From Planctomycetota bacterium (GTDB lineage Bacteria > Planctomycetota > UBA8742 > JACQVU01), in contig JACQVU010000318.1 in the NCBI GenBank assembly GCA_016209585.1, positions 1-8,070 on the forward strand: a stretch of 8,070 bases of DNA, in the 5' to 3' direction. Positions within the stretch are counted from its first letter, which is position 1; every line of letters starts with the position of its first letter. The position numbers and the translations under genes were made by a program. The notes beneath the pieces are model-generated. The model saw nothing but the letters and a program-made list of their open reading frames with translations, did not search any database and was not told the origin of the DNA. Of the stretch, positions 7,301-8,070 are shown one piece after another.

Positions 7301-7883
7301 GCAGCCCGACATCTTCAAGCGCGTCCCGGTCGAATTGATGGAGCCGCAACCCGGCGAAATGGGAACGCGCCGCGCCGACCGCGGCCTCGTCACGCGGTTT
7401 GGTCCCGGCCCCCTTGGCGCCAACGTCAAATCCGACCGCCCGCTCGTGCGCATGGTGCTGGCGGGCGTCGCGGCGCGCCCGGCCGCCATCCGCGTGCAAC
7501 TCACGCCGGCCGATCCGGGCGAGAAAGCCTGCGTCATCGAAGTGCGCGCGCCCCGCGGCCCCTTCCTGATCTCGCTGCCGCTCATCGACACCAGCGACCC
7601 CGCCCACGCCCGGCGAGTAGACTTCCTGCTCCGACCGGGATCGTTCAAGGTGGACGTCTTCCCACCCGAGAGCCTCGTGGAGCGAGACCGCGCCGGCCGC
7701 GGGACGGAGGATCGGACGGGTCCGACGGATCCGACCGATCCGCGCCCCTCGTTTCCCGCCCCTCGCCCCTCGCCCGCCACCCCCGCCGTGGCGCTCGATT
7801 ACCTCGGCTTCGACGACGAAGACAACGTCGACAAGCCCGCCGCCTGGCTGGCCGAAACCCGCCGCCGCGCGGCGGGGCCCTGA
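4305..7883 (+). CDS. Large membrane protein with N-terminal LamG-like domain, polytopic core and C-terminal soluble region
   Basis: This 1192-residue protein starts at the ATG in the TGATG overlap with the ATPase stop, behind a strong ribosome binding site. Residues 1-39 look like a signal peptide: Arg-rich n-region to R23, hydrophobic 24-36, cleavage likely after APAAA. Residues ~58-245 look like a LamG/concanavalin-type jelly roll: EDFED at 61-65, TFWFRP at 106-111, LLLNGE near 186-191 and LDEVCWYDQGLS near 223-234. About 12-14 membrane helices follow between ~281 and 812. A non-cytoplasmic loop at ~413-490 contains GDAWTALGH (438-446) and NQPP (470-473). The ~375-residue C-terminal region (816-1192) has a mixed alpha/beta part ending in YVIVADSAG, then a strand-rich part (RPAAIRVQL, PGSFKVDVF, VALDYLGFDD) like a carbohydrate-binding beta-sandwich. 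Helix layout recalls GT-C glycosyltransferases, but no catalytic acidic pair is convincing. Two low-complexity inserts (residues ~885-900 and ~1134-1161) coincide with DNA repeats. Coding is firm; function is unknown. Confidence 0.88.
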   Translation: MAGAPLLAFTIRARARAVPRAARAALLVAAGLLLAPAAASSSPSEPAPTAASGEPGLVVAEDFEDLPAGATAPGLVGRAVEVASLAPRLLPLSADRLRDLSDGAVTFWFRPSAAVNALKPGERVLLMAAERHDRFSVALEAGGGLSCALNGRVLRATTPDGRWDGRWQFAAAAWADLQFDAGEARLLLNGEVADTQAGGGPTLSLEGGVALAPPGGARAAVLLDEVCWYDQGLSTAALLHRWEWARRRAVEPVAGGDYFENTAAQEGQRRFLTRFPRGYYVLRLTLAVAFVLGWSLLFARALLAAGRVLAAWRPGAATPDDPPPPGGGATLLAGGFMVMTLVAGIAAFALSSETRVLTWLAAAAGCALLLAGERHAAAARPASRLTGPRPWRPALLVAFCFTWLAAPLWLRGVDAGPISLPAAPRTAKAADAAVSPGGDAWTALGHSGRRVDAMMGEAAGGWPGTDAAGNQPPSASAAGHEALAAETGRFLAMALGPVNGLIVGPLVLALAAAMLAMPAFTLARRMGARAPFAAVAAFFAGGGFATFALMAADGSGVIFRSFLAWEMAAALLTWRRGRWDMVLCATVAALASLVPAAAPLGREIAGSAFWVVAAAAGVLLWRARSWKGALAACAALWAAALLATPAWTEAGDRARQPAAADSARDFFDLLAGRDANGLPPVVVAAPGLFAAGAIALSAAGLLAVAARRWRRRWPRLRPGATATLVEVLFAAQAAGLFFLLLPAPNLLLALSVPPVLALTLAAASRGWEWSARAVRDSLAVGRRPAGERLVRALIAASAALFGFAFLHLNGVFIKRAARVAPGPERLRLLDSIRADPELAPGDAVLVLADPPTERLFRLGLRGLAVRTCEETLLTGSDGGFFRPASTPPPRAPRPAPRENWGDRAAIEAREMRGIAPGAAVASGAGDAGDSAPLAPRDFDALNPEIAAAAKYVIVADSAGLSDPSEAFKFWGRAGDLRVFRRRRVAPIAEHEGDVLGVYWQPDIFKRVPVELMEPQPGEMGTRRADRGLVTRFGPGPLGANVKSDRPLVRMVLAGVAARPAAIRVQLTPADPGEKACVIEVRAPRGPFLISLPLIDTSDPAHARRVDFLLRPGSFKVDVFPPESLVERDRAGRGTEDRTGPTDPTDPRPSFPAPRPSPATPAVALDYLGFDDEDNVDKPAAWLAETRRRAAGP
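6973..6993. repeat. Three perfect tandem GCGCCCC heptads inside the membrane-protein gene
   Basis: The unit GCGCCCC occurs three times head to tail with no mismatch. Three 7-bp units are 21 bases, exactly seven codons, so the reading frame is preserved. They encode a Pro/Arg/Ala linker (RAPRPAPR) at about residues 890-897, between two better-structured parts of the C-terminal region. The 7-bp period is shared with the intergenic arrays. Confidence 0.85.
7709..7744. repeat. 9-bp GGATCCGAC-type repeat with inverted arms, in frame in CDS
   Basis: Three 9-bp units occur in tandem: GGGTCCGAC at 7718-7726, GGATCCGAC at 7727-7735 and a diverged CGATCCGCG at 7736-7744. The outer arms GGATCGGACGGG (7709-7720) and TCCGACCGATCC (7730-7741) are an imperfect inverted repeat with two mismatches. 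The units encode GPT, DPT and DPR, a low-complexity stretch near residues 1139-1147 of the membrane protein. Confidence 0.75.
7745..7772. repeat. CCCCTCG heptad array inside the membrane-protein gene
   Basis: Four in-phase 7-bp units are present: CCCCTCG, a diverged TTTCCCG, CCCCTCG and CCCCTCG. The sequence and period match the array just before the permease start at 1506-1540. Here it is translated as Pro/Ser/Ala/Arg low complexity (about residues 1148-1156), directly before the last strand-like segment VALDYLGFDD. Confidence 0.85.
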
Positions 7884-7920
7884 TGAAGGACCTGAACGGC
7901 GAATCCGCGGGATCCGGATC

Positions 7921-7927
7921 GAGGAGG
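7921..7927 (+). promoter_or_regulatory. Ribosome binding site for the terminal partial gene
   Basis: GAGGAGG lies eight bases upstream of a GTG at 7936. It supports that GTG as a start rather than the ATG at 7883, which overlaps the preceding stop but gives only a 26-codon frame. Confidence 0.5.
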
Positions 7928-7935
7928 ACGTCGCC

Positions 7936-8070
7936 GTGGTCGACTTCTCTTCAGACTGGCTGAACCGGGCGCGCGCTAGTTACCGGAAGAAGAAACAGGT
8001 CAACCGCCGACGTCGGCCGCGGGGACGAGGGACAGAGCGGGGCCAAGCCCCCGCCCCTCGTCCCGCGCCC
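7936..8070 (+). CDS. Start of an unidentified basic protein, truncated by window end
   Basis: A GTG behind a well-spaced GAGGAGG opens a frame that stays open for all 45 codons to the window edge. The first part, VVDFSSDWLNRARASYRKKK, looks like ordinary protein: an acidic/aromatic beginning, then a helix-like segment rich in Arg and Lys. The remainder (RRRRPRGRG, then QAPAPRPAP) is low complexity and coincides with the inverted C-rich repeat at 8018-8067. The gene begins 52 bases after the stop of the large membrane protein, so it may belong to the same operon. The same frame is also open upstream of the GTG (IRIEEDVAVVDF), so the start could lie further 5', or a frameshift from the ATG at 7883 is possible. 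I recognise no family from this short N-terminus. Confidence 0.45.
   Translation, partial: MVDFSSDWLNRARASYRKKKQVNRRRRPRGRGTERGQAPAPRPAP
8018..8067. repeat. Inverted C-rich heptad element at window end
   Basis: The left arm CGCGGGGACGAGGG (8018-8031) pairs with CCCTCGTCCCGCG (8055-8067) with a single-base bulge. A smaller hairpin, GGGGC-CAA-GCCCC (8039-8051), is nested inside. The right arm reads as in-phase heptads GCCCCCG, CCCCTCG, TCCCGCG from 8047; the left arm carries the same TCCCTCG unit on the minus strand (8026-8032). No T-tract follows, so it is not a classical terminator. Confidence 0.75.

Noticed and set aside
4422..7607. A 1061-codon open frame on the minus strand opposite the large membrane protein
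   Set aside because: The product is Arg/Gly/His/Gln-rich with no membrane segments or motifs. The opposite strand has a signal peptide, helices and a ribosome binding site; this is a GC-driven shadow.
7883..7963. A 26-codon peptide starting at the ATG in TGATG
   Set aside because: It is very short and has no Shine-Dalgarno of its own. The frame from GTG 7936 is better supported; it remains relevant only if a frameshift joins the two.
8018..8067. Rho-independent terminator after the large gene
   Set aside because: The stem is strong but lacks a following T-tract, and an open reading frame with a ribosome site runs through it.

Overview
This is a very GC-rich, gene-dense window with every supported gene on the + strand. 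It comes from a bacterium I cannot name. A Gram-negative, environmental lineage is suggested by the binding-protein-type importer, a LamG-like domain on a membrane protein and an aromatic repeat protein. A planctomycete/verrucomicrobial-type (PVC) or related uncultured phylum is my best guess, but it is weakly supported. There are no rRNA or tRNA genes, CRISPR arrays, transposases or phage genes.

Layout. (1) Positions 3-1406 hold the 3' part of a gene for a protein made almost wholly of ~20-residue repeats with a hydrophobic/aromatic-Pro-aromatic core (LFPFY, LWPLF, VMFPIYW). Its start lies upstream of the window. (2) The 135-bp gap 1407-1541 is packed with repeats: four AGTTGTC heptads, three inverted heptads, then five C-rich heptads that end one base before the next start codon. 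(3) Positions 1542-3272 and 3295-4305 encode a fused two-domain ABC-importer permease and its ATPase, of the Fe3+/thiamine/spermidine-type importer group. No substrate-binding protein is in the window. (4) Positions 4305-7883 overlap the ATPase gene by one base (TGATG) and encode a 1192-residue membrane protein: signal peptide, LamG-like domain, about 12-14 membrane segments and a ~375-residue C-terminal soluble region. (5) From 7936 a short reading frame with a good ribosome binding site runs off the window end.

The permease, ATPase and large membrane protein look like one operon; gaps are 22 bp and -1 bp. The importer would move a small solute inward. The role of the large membrane protein is unknown; a distant GT-C-like (polytopic glycosyltransferase) layout is possible.

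The most unusual signal is a set of 7-bp-periodic repeats. They occur between genes, directly against start codons, and also in frame inside the large membrane-protein gene (6973-6993 and 7709-7772) and in the terminal reading frame (8018-8067). This looks like a heptameric repeat family spreading through the genome and being translated in places.
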